From: Marinobacter sp. X15-166B
Lineage (GTDB): Bacteria > Pseudomonadota > Gammaproteobacteria > Pseudomonadales > Oleiphilaceae
DNA: 64,000 bases
Direction: 5' to 3'
Assembly: GCF_001752365.1 (NCBI RefSeq)
Contig: NZ_MEIY01000001.1
Location: 2,286,473-2,350,472 of the forward strand
The notes beneath the pieces are model-generated. The model saw only the letters and a program-made list of their open reading frames with translations, had not been told where the DNA came from and searched no databases. The position numbers were made by a program, and so were the translations under genes. Shown here in pieces: positions 1 to 9,281 of this stretch (position 1 is the first letter of the stretch; each line of letters starts with the position of its first letter).

Positions 1-205
1 GTGACCGATCAGACACCCTGTCGAGACCAGTGGAAAAGCCGCGCAAGTGACGCGGCGGAGCGAGACATCTGATTGGTCCAGTAAAGACACCAGGGCTCAC
101 ACGGAGCACTCTCTGCTACTTGGAACTGACAATCGCATGGCGCAACTACTACGATGCCCGGCCCCTCCGCCGGCGTCCAACTCTGTGAACCCCGGCAACT
201 TATCT

Positions 206-817
206 ATGGCCTCGGAAACGGATCCGCTTACTGACAGGGCTTCGGACAGTCAGACGGACATGCAACTGGTCCGCAGAGCGCAGCGTGGCGAAAAATCTGC
301 GTTCGATCTGTTGGTGATCAAATACCAGTCACGGGTAGGCTCCATTGTCAGCCGTTACGTGTATGACAACCAGGAAGTGCTCGATCTGACTCAGGAAACC
401 TTTATCAAAGCCTACCGGGCGATCGACCGTTTTCGTGGCGACAGTGCGTTTTACACCTGGCTGTATCGGATCGCGGTCAACACCGCAAAAAACTTTCTCG
501 ACTCCCGGGGCCGGCGCCCCAACCCCAGTGCGGATGCTGAAGACGCCGAACACTACGACGACGGTGTGCGGTTGCGGGACAACGCCTCACCAGAGCGGCT
601 GATGCAACGGGATCAGTTGCACAAGGCGCTGCAGGAGGCGATCGTCAGCCTGCCGGAAGAACTCAGGTCGGCGTTTTTGCTGCGCGAATACGACGGTCTG
701 AGTTACGACGACATTGCCCAAATTCTGGAGTGCCCGATAGGCACTGTGCGTTCCCGGATCTTTCGCGCCCGTGATTTTGTGGATCGTCGCCTGGGACCGC
801 TGCTGGCGGGGGGCTGA
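206..817 (+). CDS. rpoE: RNA polymerase sigma factor RpoE/AlgU (sigma-E)
   Basis: ECF sigma factor that directs transcription of envelope-stress genes and is held at the inner membrane by the next gene, RseA. The 203-residue product has region 2 with FRGDSAFYTWLYRIAVNTAKN, nearly identical to E. coli RpoE and Pseudomonas AlgU, and region 4 with LREYDGLSYDDIAQILECP followed by GTVRSRIFRAR. The frame stays open upstream to a GTG at 47, but family members begin shortly before the MQLVRRAQRGEKSAF segment, so I chose the ATG at 206; the ATG at 260 is also possible. A GGAACT at 122-127 resembles a sigma-E -35 box but has no convincing -10 partner. Bases 1-205 hold no other gene I can see. First gene of rpoE-rseABC-mucD. 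Confidence 0.95.
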   Translation: MASETDPLTDRASDSQTDMQLVRRAQRGEKSAFDLLVIKYQSRVGSIVSRYVYDNQEVLDLTQETFIKAYRAIDRFRGDSAFYTWLYRIAVNTAKNFLDSRGRRPNPSADAEDAEHYDDGVRLRDNASPERLMQRDQLHKALQEAIVSLPEELRSAFLLREYDGLSYDDIAQILECPIGTVRSRIFRARDFVDRRLGPLLAGG

Positions 818-861
818 CACCATGTACGACGCAAATTTGGATGTGAATGAGGTGGGTTTTT

Positions 862-1404
862 ATGGATGATCGTCTTAAAGAAACACTGTCGGCGATGATG
901 GACGATCATGCCGACGAGCTGTGTGTGCGCCGTGTGCTCAGCTACAGCGACCAGGCGAAAGTCCGTGAACAGTGGCAACGCTGGCAGCAAATCAGGGACC
1001 TGATGCAGGATGGCGCGCTCGCAGACCCGGTGAGGGATGTGACGCGCCCGGTGCGAGAGGCTATTGACGGACAGGGCCGGGAGGCACCGGGGGCGCCCGT
1101 GGCAGCACCGCGTCCGCGGCGACACTGGTACTGGTCTGCGGTTGCCATGATCGTGGTCGGTGTGGCGGCTGGCGTCGGTTTGGGGGTGGACTGGCAGGGG
1201 GCCGGTTCCGATGCCATGGTGGCGGTGTCAGGGCCGCCGGCGGCCACGGTGGTGCCGGAAGTCGCCCTGCAAGGTCTGGACGAGCAGCAATGGGAACACC
1301 TTAGCCGCTATTTGCTGGAGCATGCCCAACACAACAGCGTCGGGGCCGGTCGGGGCGCGCTGGGCTACGCGCGCCTGGCCAGCGTATCCGGCCCAGGGGA
1401 TTAG
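862..1404 (+). CDS. rseA: anti-sigma-E factor RseA (MucA-like)
   Basis: Inner-membrane anti-sigma factor that sequesters RpoE until regulated proteolysis frees it. The N-terminal cytoplasmic domain (about residues 1-60, KETLSAMMDDHADEL onward) is the sigma-binding part; a single membrane segment lies near residues 90-112 (HWYWSAVAMIVVGVAAGVG); the C-terminal periplasmic tail (DEQQWEHLSRYLLEHAQHNS) resembles the RseA/MucA C-terminal domain that RseB binds. The start at 862 follows the GAGGTGG at 849-855; an in-frame ATG at 847 lies before that site and is less likely. It sits 44 bp after rpoE and 5 bp before rseB. Sequence identity to E. coli RseA is low, as is usual, so the call rests on topology plus position. 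Confidence 0.9.
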   Translation: MDDRLKETLSAMMDDHADELCVRRVLSYSDQAKVREQWQRWQQIRDLMQDGALADPVRDVTRPVREAIDGQGREAPGAPVAAPRPRRHWYWSAVAMIVVGVAAGVGLGVDWQGAGSDAMVAVSGPPAATVVPEVALQGLDEQQWEHLSRYLLEHAQHNSVGAGRGALGYARLASVSGPGD

Positions 1405-1409
1405 AGTCG

Positions 1410-2438
1410 GTGGATATGTCAGTGAACCGGTTGCATGGTCTGCTGCGGGTGTTCCGCGGCGTTGGTATGGCCGCCCTGATGCTGTTGGCTGTTGCCCCGC
1501 TGCAGGCCGCCGACGGTACCGCTCTCTCTGCGGAGCAGTGGCTGGCACGACTGGCTCCGGCGTTGAACATGACCACTTACCGGGGCGTGTTTGTGTATGC
1601 GCGGGGTGACCGGGTCAACACCATGCAGGTCGCCCACCGTTATCACCAGGGGCAGGTAGAAGAGCGGCTGGTGCAGCAGGACGGCGCCAATGGTGAAATC
1701 GTCCGCAAGGGCATGCGCGTGGTGTGTGTGTTGCCTGATCATGGCCACATTCAGCTTGATGAAGTGATTCCTTCCGGGCCGTTTGCGGAAGCCTTTTCCC
1801 GTCAGCTGACCCCGGTGAACCGGTGGTATCAGCCACAGTTGCAGGGCGAGGGGCGGGTCGCCGGGCATCAGACCGTGGTGATCGCCCTGAAAGCCAAGGA
1901 TCCGCACCGTTACAGTTATCAGTTGTGGCTGGAAAAACAAACCGGGTTGCTGGTCAAAAGTTACGTACGGTCGCGCACCGGCGAGGTGCTGGAAAGTTTC
2001 CAGTTTACCCAACTGGAGATTGTCGACCAGTTGCCGGACAGTGAATTTGAAGTACAGTCCGCGGGCCGCGAAGTACAGAAGCGCCAGCTGGACCAACCCG
2101 CCCGGTCCCTCGCGCCACGGATGACCGGCTGGACTCTGGGCTGGCAGCCGGAAGGGTTCATGCCCGCAGCTACCCCCCGTGCGGCCAGTTCGCAGGCGGT
2201 GGCCTTTTCAGACGGGCTGGCGGCATTTTCCGTGTTTGTCGAGTCGGTCGGCCAGTTGGCCATGCCCACCGGGGCCTCACGTATCGGGGCGACCACGGCG
2301 TACATGCGAAGCCTGCAGACCGCCGGCACCGGCTTTCTGGTCACCGTGGTCGGCGAGATTCCGCCGGAAACGGCGATGCAGGTGGCGGAATCGGTTGCTA
2401 TTGAAGACGTCGCGGTGTTCCAGGAGGGGGTGCAGTGA
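1410..2438 (+). CDS. rseB: sigma-E regulatory protein RseB (MucB-like)
   Basis: Periplasmic sensor that binds the RseA periplasmic tail and shields it from proteolysis; in the family it senses mislocalised lipoproteins or LPS. The product has a Sec signal peptide (hydrophobic stretch VGMAALMLLAVAPLQAADG) and then the MucB/RseB N-terminal domain (LAPALNMTTYRGVFVYARGD, close to the usual YRGxFVY motif) and C-terminal domain (WTLGWQPEGFMPA; FVESVGQ). Start is ambiguous between GTG 1410 and ATG 1416; neither has a strong ribosome site. Its GTGA stop overlaps the rseC start, which suggests translational coupling. Confidence 0.92.
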   Translation: MDMSVNRLHGLLRVFRGVGMAALMLLAVAPLQAADGTALSAEQWLARLAPALNMTTYRGVFVYARGDRVNTMQVAHRYHQGQVEERLVQQDGANGEIVRKGMRVVCVLPDHGHIQLDEVIPSGPFAEAFSRQLTPVNRWYQPQLQGEGRVAGHQTVVIALKAKDPHRYSYQLWLEKQTGLLVKSYVRSRTGEVLESFQFTQLEIVDQLPDSEFEVQSAGREVQKRQLDQPARSLAPRMTGWTLGWQPEGFMPAATPRAASSQAVAFSDGLAAFSVFVESVGQLAMPTGASRIGATTAYMRSLQTAGTGFLVTVVGEIPPETAMQVAESVAIEDVAVFQEGVQ

Positions 2439-2896
2439 TTACCGAAACAGGGCGCGTGGTGGCTGTAGAGGCGGACAAGGTCTGGGTGCAAACCATACGC
2501 CAGAGCGCCTGTCAGTCCTGTGCGGTGCGGTCGGGGTGTGGCCAGCGGGTGCTGGCCGGTGTCAGTGGCGGCAAAGCCGACCAGGTTCTGGTGAACAACA
2601 CCCTGGGTGCCCGGTTGGGCGACGAAGTTACCCTTGCCATTGCCGAAGCGGCACTGCTCAGTGCCTCCGTCTGGGTGTATGCCTTGCCCCTGGGGTTGCT
2701 GGTCGCAGGGACGGCGCTGGGGCACTGGCTGGCACCGCAGAGCGAATGGGTGGCCGTAGGTGGCGCGGCGTTGGGATTGGCGGCGGGGTTTGCCGGGGCC
2801 CGTGTGCACAGCCACCGGGGCGGGCGCCACTATGCGCCGGAACTGGTTGCGGTGCACCCGCCGGCCGGGGCGACCGTGCATCCGGCTGGCGGCTGA
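2435..2896 (+). CDS. rseC: SoxR-reducing system / sigma-E regulator RseC
   Basis: Small inner-membrane protein of the RseC family. The N-terminal domain carries the family cysteines (SACQSCAVRSGCGQR, residues about 24-38); two hydrophobic segments lie near residues 72-93 and 98-116, and the C-terminus has the usual YAPELV motif. In E. coli RseC is linked to both sigma-E control and reduction of SoxR, and it is not essential for the stress response. It starts at a GTG overlapping the rseB stop by four bases, and is followed by a recognisable promoter for mucD rather than by direct coupling. Confidence 0.9.
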   Translation: MITETGRVVAVEADKVWVQTIRQSACQSCAVRSGCGQRVLAGVSGGKADQVLVNNTLGARLGDEVTLAIAEAALLSASVWVYALPLGLLVAGTALGHWLAPQSEWVAVGGAALGLAAGFAGARVHSHRGGRHYAPELVAVHPPAGATVHPAGG

Positions 2897-2897
2897 G

Positions 2898-2926
2898 TTG
2901 AAATATTTTTGCGAGCACAATATATA
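2898..2926 (+). promoter_or_regulatory. sigma-70-type promoter for mucD
   Basis: TTGAAA at 2898-2903 and TATATA at 2921-2926 are separated by exactly 17 bp and lie 32 bp upstream of the mucD start. This suggests the protease can be expressed independently of the rpoE promoter. The TCTGA at 2931-2935 looks like a sigma-E -10 box, but no GAACTT lies at the correct distance. Confidence 0.55.
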
Positions 2927-2957
2927 AGGCTCTGAAACAAAAGCTAGGGAGTTCGCG

Positions 2958-4415
2958 ATGCAGAAAGTACCCAGTAACCGTATAACGGGTCACTCGGTAA
3001 CCGCGCGGGTCAGAGGGGCCGCCGCGGTGCTGCTGGTGGCGTTATTCAGCCTGCAGGCGGCCGCCGCCAGAGAATTACCGGATTTCACCGCGTTGGTGGA
3101 GCAAAACTCCGGTGCTGTGGTCAACATCAGCACCACCCAGCAACGTTCGGGCCGGGCGGGTGGATCGCCGTTCAGCGACCGCCAACTGGAGCAGTTGCCG
3201 GAGTTTTTCCAGGACTTTTTCCGGGGACCACAAGCGCCCTTCGGCCGGCGGGGGCCAGAATCCCGCCCTGAGCCGATGCGTTCCATGGGGTCGGGATTCA
3301 TTGTCTCCGCGGATGGCTACGTGCTCACCAACAACCACGTGATTGACGGTGCGGATGAGATTGTGGTGCGCTTGAGCGACCGGCGGGAATTGATGGCCAA
3401 GCTGGTGGGAACCGACCCGCGCTCGGATCTTGCGGTGTTGAAAATTGAACACAGCGAAGACTTGCCGGTGGTGAAAATCGGCCGTTCCAGTCAGCTGCGC
3501 CCGGGGCAGTGGGTGTTCGCCATTGGTTCGCCCTTCGGGTTTGATCACACCGTCACTGCCGGCATCATCAGTGCTGTAGGACGTTCCCTGCCCAGTGAAA
3601 ACTACGTGCCCTTCATTCAGACAGATGTCGCCATCAACCCCGGAAACTCGGGGGGGCCGCTGTTCAATCTGGATGGCGAGGTAATTGGTATTAATTCGCA
3701 GATATACACCCGTTCCGGTGGGTTTATGGGCGTCTCTTTCGCCATTCCCATGGACGATGCGATGAATGTGTTTCGCCAGATCCGCGATCACGGCACCGTG
3801 GCCCGCGGCTGGCTCGGCGTACTGATTCAGGAGGTTAACCGGGACCTGGCCGAATCCTTCGGTCTCAAGCGTCCGCGGGGCGCGCTGATCGCGGAGGTCC
3901 TGGCGGGCTCACCGGCACAAAAGGCCGGTCTCAGAAGTGGCGATATTGTTCTCAGCTATGACGGCGAAGAAATCAGTCTGTCGTCCGATTTGCCGCCCAA
4001 GGTCGGCCGCACGCCGGTTGACGAAGCCGCCACCCTGACCATCCTCCGCGATGGCAAGCGGATGAAACTGGACGTGGTGATCGGCCGGCTGCCGGAAGAC
4101 GACGGGGCACAAGTGGCGGCGGGCAGTCCGGCACCGTCGGCGAGCACCCCGCTGGGGCTGAAGGTGGGACCTCTGACCGCTGAGCAGAAAGACGCACTCA
4201 ACCTGGAGGGCGGGGTGCTGGTCACCGGCGTGGCCCAGGGACCGGCTCTGCAGGCGGGGATCCGCCCGAACGACGTGATTACCGAGCTGAACCGGCAAAG
4301 TGTCCAGTCGGTCTCCCAGTTCAATGACATAGCGGCTTCGCTGCCAAAGGGCAAAGCCATTCCGGTCAGGGTGGTGCGTCAGGGACAGGCGATCTACCTG
4401 GTGATGAAGCCCTAA
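2958..4415 (+). CDS. mucD: periplasmic serine protease MucD/DegP (HtrA family)
   Basis: Periplasmic HtrA-type protease/chaperone that degrades misfolded envelope proteins and, as MucD in Pseudomonas, dampens sigma-E activation. The 485-residue product has a signal peptide (hydrophobic core residues 22-37), then the trypsin-like domain with the triad His127 (NNHVID), Asp157 (DPRSDLAVL) and Ser231 (NPGNSGGPL). Two PDZ domains follow, about residues 285-370 and 395-480, the first with the RGWLGVLIQEV entry and the second with VTGVAQGPALQAGI. Length and domain order match DegP/MucD. It has its own sigma-70-like promoter and a strong terminator, so it closes the stress operon. Confidence 0.95.
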   Translation: MQKVPSNRITGHSVTARVRGAAAVLLVALFSLQAAAARELPDFTALVEQNSGAVVNISTTQQRSGRAGGSPFSDRQLEQLPEFFQDFFRGPQAPFGRRGPESRPEPMRSMGSGFIVSADGYVLTNNHVIDGADEIVVRLSDRRELMAKLVGTDPRSDLAVLKIEHSEDLPVVKIGRSSQLRPGQWVFAIGSPFGFDHTVTAGIISAVGRSLPSENYVPFIQTDVAINPGNSGGPLFNLDGEVIGINSQIYTRSGGFMGVSFAIPMDDAMNVFRQIRDHGTVARGWLGVLIQEVNRDLAESFGLKRPRGALIAEVLAGSPAQKAGLRSGDIVLSYDGEEISLSSDLPPKVGRTPVDEAATLTILRDGKRMKLDVVIGRLPEDDGAQVAAGSPAPSASTPLGLKVGPLTAEQKDALNLEGGVLVTGVAQGPALQAGIRPNDVITELNRQSVQSVSQFNDIAASLPKGKAIPVRVVRQGQAIYLVMKP

Positions 4416-4456
4416 ATTGAGCAGGAGTATCAGGCGCCCGGCCCTGGGCGGCCTGC

Positions 4457-4508
4457 AAAGCCCGGCAATCTCAGCCGCTGACGGCTAGAGTTTGCCGGGC
4501 TTTTGTTA
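4457..4508 (+). terminator. rho-independent terminator after mucD
   Basis: Perfect 12-bp inverted repeat AAAGCCCGGCAA (4457-4468) with TTGCCGGGCTTT (4492-4503), followed by T-rich sequence. The loop contains a second small hairpin (AGCCG/CGGCT, 4473-4486). It ends the sigma-E operon before the next gene. Confidence 0.85.
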
Positions 4509-4594
4509 TATTTTGCATACTCAATAACAAACTCCGGCTGGCCGTCAGGCGTGGGCATTCGCTTGCAAACCGGCCATCGATCGGACTGATCACC

Positions 4595-7322
4595 ATGATG
4601 CATTCTAAGGGTGTCCCCCTGCCGCAATTGCTGCAGTTGCGCCACGCCTGGCTTGCCTGGCTGGTGCTTGTTGGCGGTCTGGTTGCGACCGGTGTGCTCT
4701 GGCATGTGTCCGTGCGTCTCGTGGAAGAGCGCACCGAAGCCCGTTTCCAGATGGAATCCCTGCAGCTAAAAACGGCCATTGAAGAGCGCTTGCTCAACTA
4801 TGAGCAGGTGCTGGCGGGCGCTACAGGGCTGTTTGCCGTGGCGGGGGAGGTCACCCGGGCGACGTGGCGGGACTACATAACCAGTGTGGATATCCAGCGT
4901 TACTACCCGGGCATCCAGGGTATCGGTTACGCCGTCCGCGTGCCGGCAGCGCATGTCCCTGCGCACACCGCGTGGGCACGCAGTCAGCAGCTACCGGAGT
5001 ATCGGGTCACCCCTCTGGGGCGGCAGGCGGAGTATTTCCCGATGGTGTTTCTGGAACCGGAGGCGGGGATGAACCGGCAGGCGCAGGGGTACGATGCGCT
5101 CCATGAACCGGTCTGCCGGGAGGCGATGGAACGGGCCCGGGACACGGGCATGCCTGCGGTTACCAGCAAGCTGGTGCTGATTCAGGAAGCGTTTACCGGA
5201 GATCAGCCCAGCTTTTTCATGTTTACGCCGGTCTACGAAGGCGGGGGCGTGCCGGCGGAACTGGCAGAGCGCCGAAAACGGCTCAAAGGGTTCGTGTTCA
5301 GCGTCTTCAGAACCAACAACTTGCTGGACGGCATTGTCGGGCTGATGTCCCCCTTTCTCGACGTGCGCATCTACGACGGTGATCTGGTCGACCGGGACGC
5401 CCTGATGTACGCCTCGAATCTGGGCTCCCTGGATGGCATCTACAGCTTCCAGAAGAGTCAGCGCATTACCCAGGGCGGGCGTAGCTGGTTGCTGCAAACC
5501 CGTTCCACCCCTGCCTTTGATTACCTGGCTTCCGACCCGCGGCCGGCGATTGTCCTGGTTGCCGGGGTGGCGATCGCCCTGCTTCTGTTCGCCTTTACCC
5601 TGGTGCTGATACGCTCGCGGCTGCTGGCACAGATGAGCGCGGGGCGTTACCGGGCGGTCACCGAGGGGACCGCCAGCACTACCCTGGTTCTGGATAGCCG
5701 TGGGCGGCCCAGGTACGCGAGTTCCAACAGTGAGACCGTTCTTGGCGTTGGCGCCGCAGACCTCCCTGCTCTGGACCTGGAACAGTTCGTGCACCAGGAC
5801 GACTGGCCGCAAGTGCAGGCCGGATTTGCCGCCGCCAAAGCTGCGCCCGGTCACCCGGCCCCCGCCCACACAATCCGGGTCCTGGATGCCAGTGGTGGCT
5901 GGCGTGAGATGGAAGGCAGCTTCACCGCGATGCTTGAGGTGCCCGGCGTCAATGGGGTGGTGCTGAATCTGCGTGATCAGACCGAGCTCCAAGCGGCCCG
6001 GGAACAATTGCACCAACTGGTCTATTACGACCCCCTTACGGGCTTGCCCAACCGTGAGCATTTCCGGGAACGTTTGCGGCACACCGTCACCAACAGCAAA
6101 CACCGCTGTAAACCGGCGGCACTGATGTTTCTCGATCTTGATCGTTTTAAACGCGTTAACGACACCCTGGGCCACGATGCGGGTGATGAGTTGCTCAGGC
6201 AGGTTGCCCGGTGGTTGGTCGAATGTGTGCGTGACGAGGGCGCGGTTGCTCGGTTGGGGGGGGGACGAGTTCGCGGTGCTGCTGGCCTCCACGGACGGTC
6301 CGGACGCCGCCGCGCAGCTGGCGGACTCGCTGTTGCAGCGGTTGCGCCAGCGCATCCGCCTGAACGACCACACCGTCGGCGTGACAGTCAGCATCGGGGT
6401 CACCATGATCCCTGCGGACAGCGGTGAGCCGGGCGTACTGATGAGATACGCCGATCTGGCCATGTACCGGGCCAAAGAGGCGGGGCGCAACAATGTGCAG
6501 TTTTTCACTCCAACCCTGAACGCCAGGGCGGCCTGGCGCCTGTTGCAGTATGAGGAATTGGTCAGCGCACTTGATGCGGACCACCTCATTCTCCACTACC
6601 AGCCAAAGATTGAACTGGCGACCGGTCAAGTGGTGGGGGTGGCGGCCTTTCTCCGCTGGCAGCACCCGGAAAAGGGGCTGATGTCCGCGCAGCAGTTTAT
6701 TCATCTGGCCGAAGAATCCGGGCTGGTGTTGCGATTGGTGGAAATTGGCTTGCGCCAGGCCTGCATCCAGATCCAGGCTTTGGAGCGAGCCGGCTTCGAG
6801 ACCTTGAGCATCGCGGTCAGTTTTTCGGTGCGGCAGGTCATGGCCAGCGGGTTTGTGGACAGGTTCCGGCGGGTGATCGCGGAAACCGGACTGTCGCCCC
6901 AGCGGCTGGAAGTGGAAGTGCCGGGCGCGATACTGGCGGAGGAACCGCGCCTGCTGCAGGAACTGCTGGGAGCCCTGCGGGATATCGGGGTGCGGCTGAT
7001 TCTTGCGGATTTTGGCGTGGGCGACTGCTCGCCATCGGCGCTGCAGAAGCTACCCTTCAGTGCCGTCAAGATCGACCAGCGCTTCATTCGCGATATACCC
7101 TACGACGTCAGTGCCACCGACGTGACCGCGGCGGTGATTGCGCTGGCAAGAAAGCTGCGTCTGACGGTGGTTGCCGAAGGCGTGGAAACCACCCAGCAGG
7201 TAAGTTTCCTCAAATCAGCGGGTTGTACCCAGTGTCAGGGGAATTTGTACAGCTATCCGTTGAGTGAAGAGGCCCTGATCGGGTTTCTGGTTCGTCAATA
7301 TGAGCGACCCCTCATACCCTGA
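4595..7322 (+). pseudogene. CHASE-PAS-GGDEF-EAL cyclic-di-GMP protein, frameshifted at a G9 tract
   Basis: Membrane-bound c-di-GMP signalling protein in two frames. Frame one (from ATG 4595) gives TM1 (about 18-38), a periplasmic CHASE domain (about 75-260), TM2 (about 317-340), a PAS domain (about 350-465) and the start of GGDEF (PLTGLPNREHF; LDLDRFKRVNDTLGHDAGDELL). At the G run 6256-6264 the frame fails: it reads RLGGGRV and stops at 6427. Removing one G restores RLGGDEF and continues through EAL to 7322. A GGDEF I-site is absent (RDEG where RxxD is expected). The EAL domain is degenerate: EAL itself reads AAF (VAAFLRWQHP), the metal-binding Asn is Ser (AVSFSVRQ), TE is PG and DDFG is ADFG, though KID and AEGVET remain. 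If intact, it would make rather than break c-di-GMP. A sequencing error, a phase-variable gene or a true pseudogene are all possible. Confidence 0.85.
6256..6264 (+). repeat. G9 homopolymer inside the GGDEF codons
   Basis: Nine consecutive G. Eight would encode RLGGDEF in frame; nine shift translation just at the catalytic loop. The relA gene at 20962-20969 carries an intact G8 run, so runs of eight are tolerated in this genome. Confidence 0.9.
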
Positions 7323-7468
7323 TCATGGCAATGAGGGGCGACAACCGTTAAAATCACCGCATTGCGCGCTGACCGGTGTCAGCAGCTCCGAACAGCCTTA
7401 TACCCGAATCGCCGTCTTTCCTGCCGTTCGGGCCCGAATCCTTTGCCTTACGCGAGTACCCATAGTCC

Positions 7469-9271
7469 GTGACTGAACTGAGCCGAATTCGTAATTTTTC
7501 AATCATTGCCCACATCGATCATGGTAAATCCACGCTGGCCGACCGTTTTATCCAGACCTGTGGCGGTCTCAGCGAGCGGGAAATGGCCCAGCAGGTGCTG
7601 GACTCCATGGATCTGGAACGTGAGCGTGGTATCACCATCAAGGCCCAGTGCGTCACCCTGAACTATCAGGCCAAAGACGGGATCGAGTACAAACTCAACT
7701 TTATCGACACCCCGGGTCACGTGGATTTTTCCTACGAGGTGTCCCGCTCCCTGTCCGCCTGCGAAGGGGCCTTGCTGGTGGTGGATGCGGGGCAGGGGGT
7801 CGAGGCGCAATCCGTGGCCAACTGTTACACCGCGCTGGACCAGGGGCTGGAAGTGGTGCCGGTGCTGAATAAAATGGACCTGCCCCAGGCTGAGCCGGAA
7901 CGGGTCGCGCAGGAAATTGAAGACATCATCGGCATTGAAGCCTCCGATGCGGTGCGCTGCAGTGCCAAGAGCGGTCTGGGCGTCGACGACGTCCTGGAAG
8001 ATCTGATCAAACGCATACCCCCACCCGAAGGCGATCCGGACGCGCCCTTGCAGGCGCTGATCATCGACTCCTGGTTTGATAATTATCTGGGGGTGGTGTC
8101 TTTGGTCCGGGTCAAACAGGGCACGCTCAGAAAGGGCGAGCGGATCGTGATCAAATCCACCAACCGGGCGTGGAGTGCCGATAAGGTCGGGATCTTCACC
8201 CCGAAAGCGACGGACACCGACATTCTGACCGTCGGCGAAGTGGGTTTTGTGGTGGCGGGCATCAAAGACATTCATGGTGCGCCGGTGGGTGACACCATCG
8301 TCAGTCAGAAACTGGCGGAAGAGACGCCGATGCTGCCCGGGTTCAAACAGATACAGCCGCAGGTCTACGCAGGCATGTTCCCGGTGAGTTCGGAAGATTA
8401 CGACGATTTCCGCGACGCCCTCGATAAACTGACCCTGAACGATGCCTCGCTGTTTTTTGAACCGGAAACCTCGGACGCCCTCGGGTTTGGGTTCCGGTGC
8501 GGCTTTCTGGGCATGCTGCACATGGAAATCATTCAGGAGCGGCTGGAGCGGGAGTACGATCTGGATCTGATCACCACCGCGCCGACGGTCATCTATGAGG
8601 TGATCACCAAACAGGGTGAGACCCTGCGGGTGGATAACCCGTCCCGGCTCCCGGATGTCGGCTCCATCGAGGAGATGCGCGAGCCCATCGTGCAGGCCAA
8701 TATACTGGTGCCCCAGGAGCACCTGGGTAACGTCATCGCGTTGTGTGAACAGAAACGCGGTGTGCAGAAAAGCATGCACTTCATGGCCACCCAGGTGCAG
8801 CTGTCCTACGAAATTCCCATGGCGGAGGTGGTGCTGGACTTCTTCGACCGGGTCAAATCCGCCAGCCGTGGCTTTGCCTCGTTGGATTACCACTTTGTCC
8901 GCTTCCAGGAGGCCAATCTGGTGCGGCTGGACGTGTTGATCAATCAGGAGCGGGTGGACGCGCTGGCGTTGATTGTCCACCGTGACGTGGCCAAGCAGCG
9001 GGGGCGTACCCTGGTCGAAAAAATGCGCGAGCTGATTCCCCGTCAGATGTTCGACATTGCCATCCAGGCTGCCATCGGGACCCAGGTGATTTCCCGGGTA
9101 ACCGTGAAGGCGCTGCGCAAGAACGTCACCGCCAAGTGTTACGGCGGCGACGTCAGCCGGAAGAAAAAACTGCTGCAAAAGCAGAAAGAAGGTAAAAAGC
9201 GCATGAAGCAACTCGGCAACGTCGAAGTGCCCCAGGAAGCGTTTCTTGCTGTATTGAAAGTGGATAACTAA
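7469..9271 (+). CDS. lepA: elongation factor 4 (LepA)
   Basis: Translational GTPase that acts on the ribosome as elongation factor 4. The 600-residue length and the start at GTG 7469 ([21 protein letters not shown]) match the family. G1 is AHIDHGKS, G3 DTPGHVDF, G4 NKMDLP; the C-terminal LepA-specific domain ends in the basic [19 protein letters not shown] segment. It precedes lepB by 10 bp, the usual lepA-lepB-rnc-era arrangement. The 146-bp gap before it shows no clear promoter. Confidence 0.98.
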   Translation: MTELSRIRNFSIIAHIDHGKSTLADRFIQTCGGLSEREMAQQVLDSMDLERERGITIKAQCVTLNYQAKDGIEYKLNFIDTPGHVDFSYEVSRSLSACEGALLVVDAGQGVEAQSVANCYTALDQGLEVVPVLNKMDLPQAEPERVAQEIEDIIGIEASDAVRCSAKSGLGVDDVLEDLIKRIPPPEGDPDAPLQALIIDSWFDNYLGVVSLVRVKQGTLRKGERIVIKSTNRAWSADKVGIFTPKATDTDILTVGEVGFVVAGIKDIHGAPVGDTIVSQKLAEETPMLPGFKQIQPQVYAGMFPVSSEDYDDFRDALDKLTLNDASLFFEPETSDALGFGFRCGFLGMLHMEIIQERLEREYDLDLITTAPTVIYEVITKQGETLRVDNPSRLPDVGSIEEMREPIVQANILVPQEHLGNVIALCEQKRGVQKSMHFMATQVQLSYEIPMAEVVLDFFDRVKSASRGFASLDYHFVRFQEANLVRLDVLINQERVDALALIVHRDVAKQRGRTLVEKMRELIPRQMFDIAIQAAIGTQVISRVTVKALRKNVTAKCYGGDVSRKKKLLQKQKEGKKRMKQLGNVEVPQEAFLAVLKVDN

Positions 9272-9281
9272 GGCCCCTCGA

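Noticed and set aside
122..145. GGAACT resembling a sigma-E -35 box before rpoE
   Set aside because: No TCTAA or TCTGA lies 15-17 bp downstream, so an autoregulatory sigma-E promoter is not supported here.
2931..2935. TCTGA resembling a sigma-E -10 box before mucD
   Set aside because: No GAACTT-like -35 at the required distance; the sigma-70 pair at 2898-2926 fits better.
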